NCBI GenBank assembly: GCA_030641505.1
Contig: DAOWHI010000098.1
Span: forward strand, 1 to 5,907
Source of the DNA: Gemmatimonadota bacterium
GTDB lineage: Bacteria > Gemmatimonadota > Gemmatimonadetes > JACCXV01 > JAHWKZ01
DNA length: 5,907 nucleotides
Direction of reading: 5' to 3'
Below, in pieces: positions 5,715 through 5,907 of the stretch. A model generated the notes under the pieces. The model searched no databases, was not told the origin of the DNA, and saw nothing but the letters and a program-made list of their open reading frames with translations. Position numbers and translations under genes: made by a program. Positions within the stretch are counted from its first letter, which is position 1. Each line of letters opens with the position of its first letter.

Positions 5715-5907
5715 TCACGGTGCGTCGCCGATCGAGATGTCGGTGAACAGGGCCAACCGTTGGACCTCGCCCTCGGCTTCACCGCGCCACTCGGCGCTTC
5801 GCACGACATCCATGACCTGGATGAGGTGGTCGTACTCGATGTGCGGCTCGAGCAGCACCGACGCATCGTTCTGATCGGGGTGCTGCCGCTTCATCGCAAT
5901 CACGTGC
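5715..5907 (-). CDS. ExbD/TolR-family biopolymer transport protein, C-terminal part (5' end outside the window)
   Basis: The last 63 codons of a gene that enters from the right edge and ends at TGA 5715-5717. ExbD/TolR proteins have one N-terminal membrane helix and a periplasmic domain, and work with ExbB/TolQ to convert proton-motive force into work at the outer membrane or cell envelope. Visible here is the end of the periplasmic domain: the strand VLLEPHIEYDHLIQVMDVV, matching the family pattern of a strand, a polar D/E-x-x-Y and a helix L-I-x-V-M-D, then a short acidic linker and the terminus LALFTDISIGDAP. The F-x-D-I-S-I-G-D-A-P ending is common in ExbD-like proteins of deltaproteobacteria-like groups. 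The in-frame GTG at 5901-5903 and ATG further in are internal, not starts, because the transmembrane segment is missing. A partner exbB/tolQ would be expected beyond the edge. Confidence 0.78.
   Translation of the reverse strand, partial: HVIAMKRQHPDQNDASVLLEPHIEYDHLIQVMDVVRSAEWRGEAEGEVQRLALFTDISIGDAP

Noticed and set aside
1..5907. A new defence, mobile or biosynthetic system
   Set aside because: All long minus-strand frames are accounted for by known families, with no transposase, integrase, repeat array or direct-repeat boundary; the only unusual signals are the start and stop codons of the regulator gene.

Overview
The window carries a single minus-strand gene block from a moderately GC-rich bacterium, with GC-ending codons dominating. 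Read in the direction of transcription (right to left) it holds: the 3' end of an ExbD/TolR-family gene; a 133-base gap with a strong hairpin; a DUF721/DciA-like gene; gyrB; gyrA; and a receiver-GAF response regulator gene that runs off the left edge. No tRNA, rRNA, CRISPR array, insertion sequence or plus-strand gene can be supported.

Organism: the short GyrB without the large gammaproteobacterial insertion, the order DUF721-gyrB-gyrA, the ExbD neighbour and the receiver-GAF regulator fit a deltaproteobacteria-like or related lineage (Myxococcota, Desulfobacterota, Binatota or similar). The sequence alone does not settle the phylum. gyrB-gyrA behind a DUF721 gene resembles the ancestral origin-proximal order dnaA-dnaN-recF-DUF721-gyrB-gyrA. 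Here the gene before DUF721 is exbD-like, not recF, so the block appears detached from the initiator genes.

The four genes from DUF721 leftwards look like one operon. Gaps are 5 bases (DUF721-gyrB), 50 bases (gyrB-gyrA) and about 6 bases (gyrA-regulator), with a Shine-Dalgarno-like motif 8-9 bases before the chosen starts of gyrB, gyrA and the regulator. Functionally this joins a probable helicase-loading factor, both subunits of DNA gyrase and a signalling protein.

The interesting part is the left 700 bases. The regulator has a complete receiver domain, but its frame has no ATG, GTG or TTG start upstream of the first conserved strand. The frame opens directly after the gyrA TGA, in the same frame as gyrA, and the best start is a CTG behind GAGGAG. 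The same gene then has an in-frame TAG inside its GAF domain, and recognisable GAF sequence resumes immediately after it and stays open to the window edge. This is either a decaying or error-containing gene, a truncated receiver protein, or a case of non-standard initiation and stop-codon readthrough. Everything else is ordinary housekeeping sequence.
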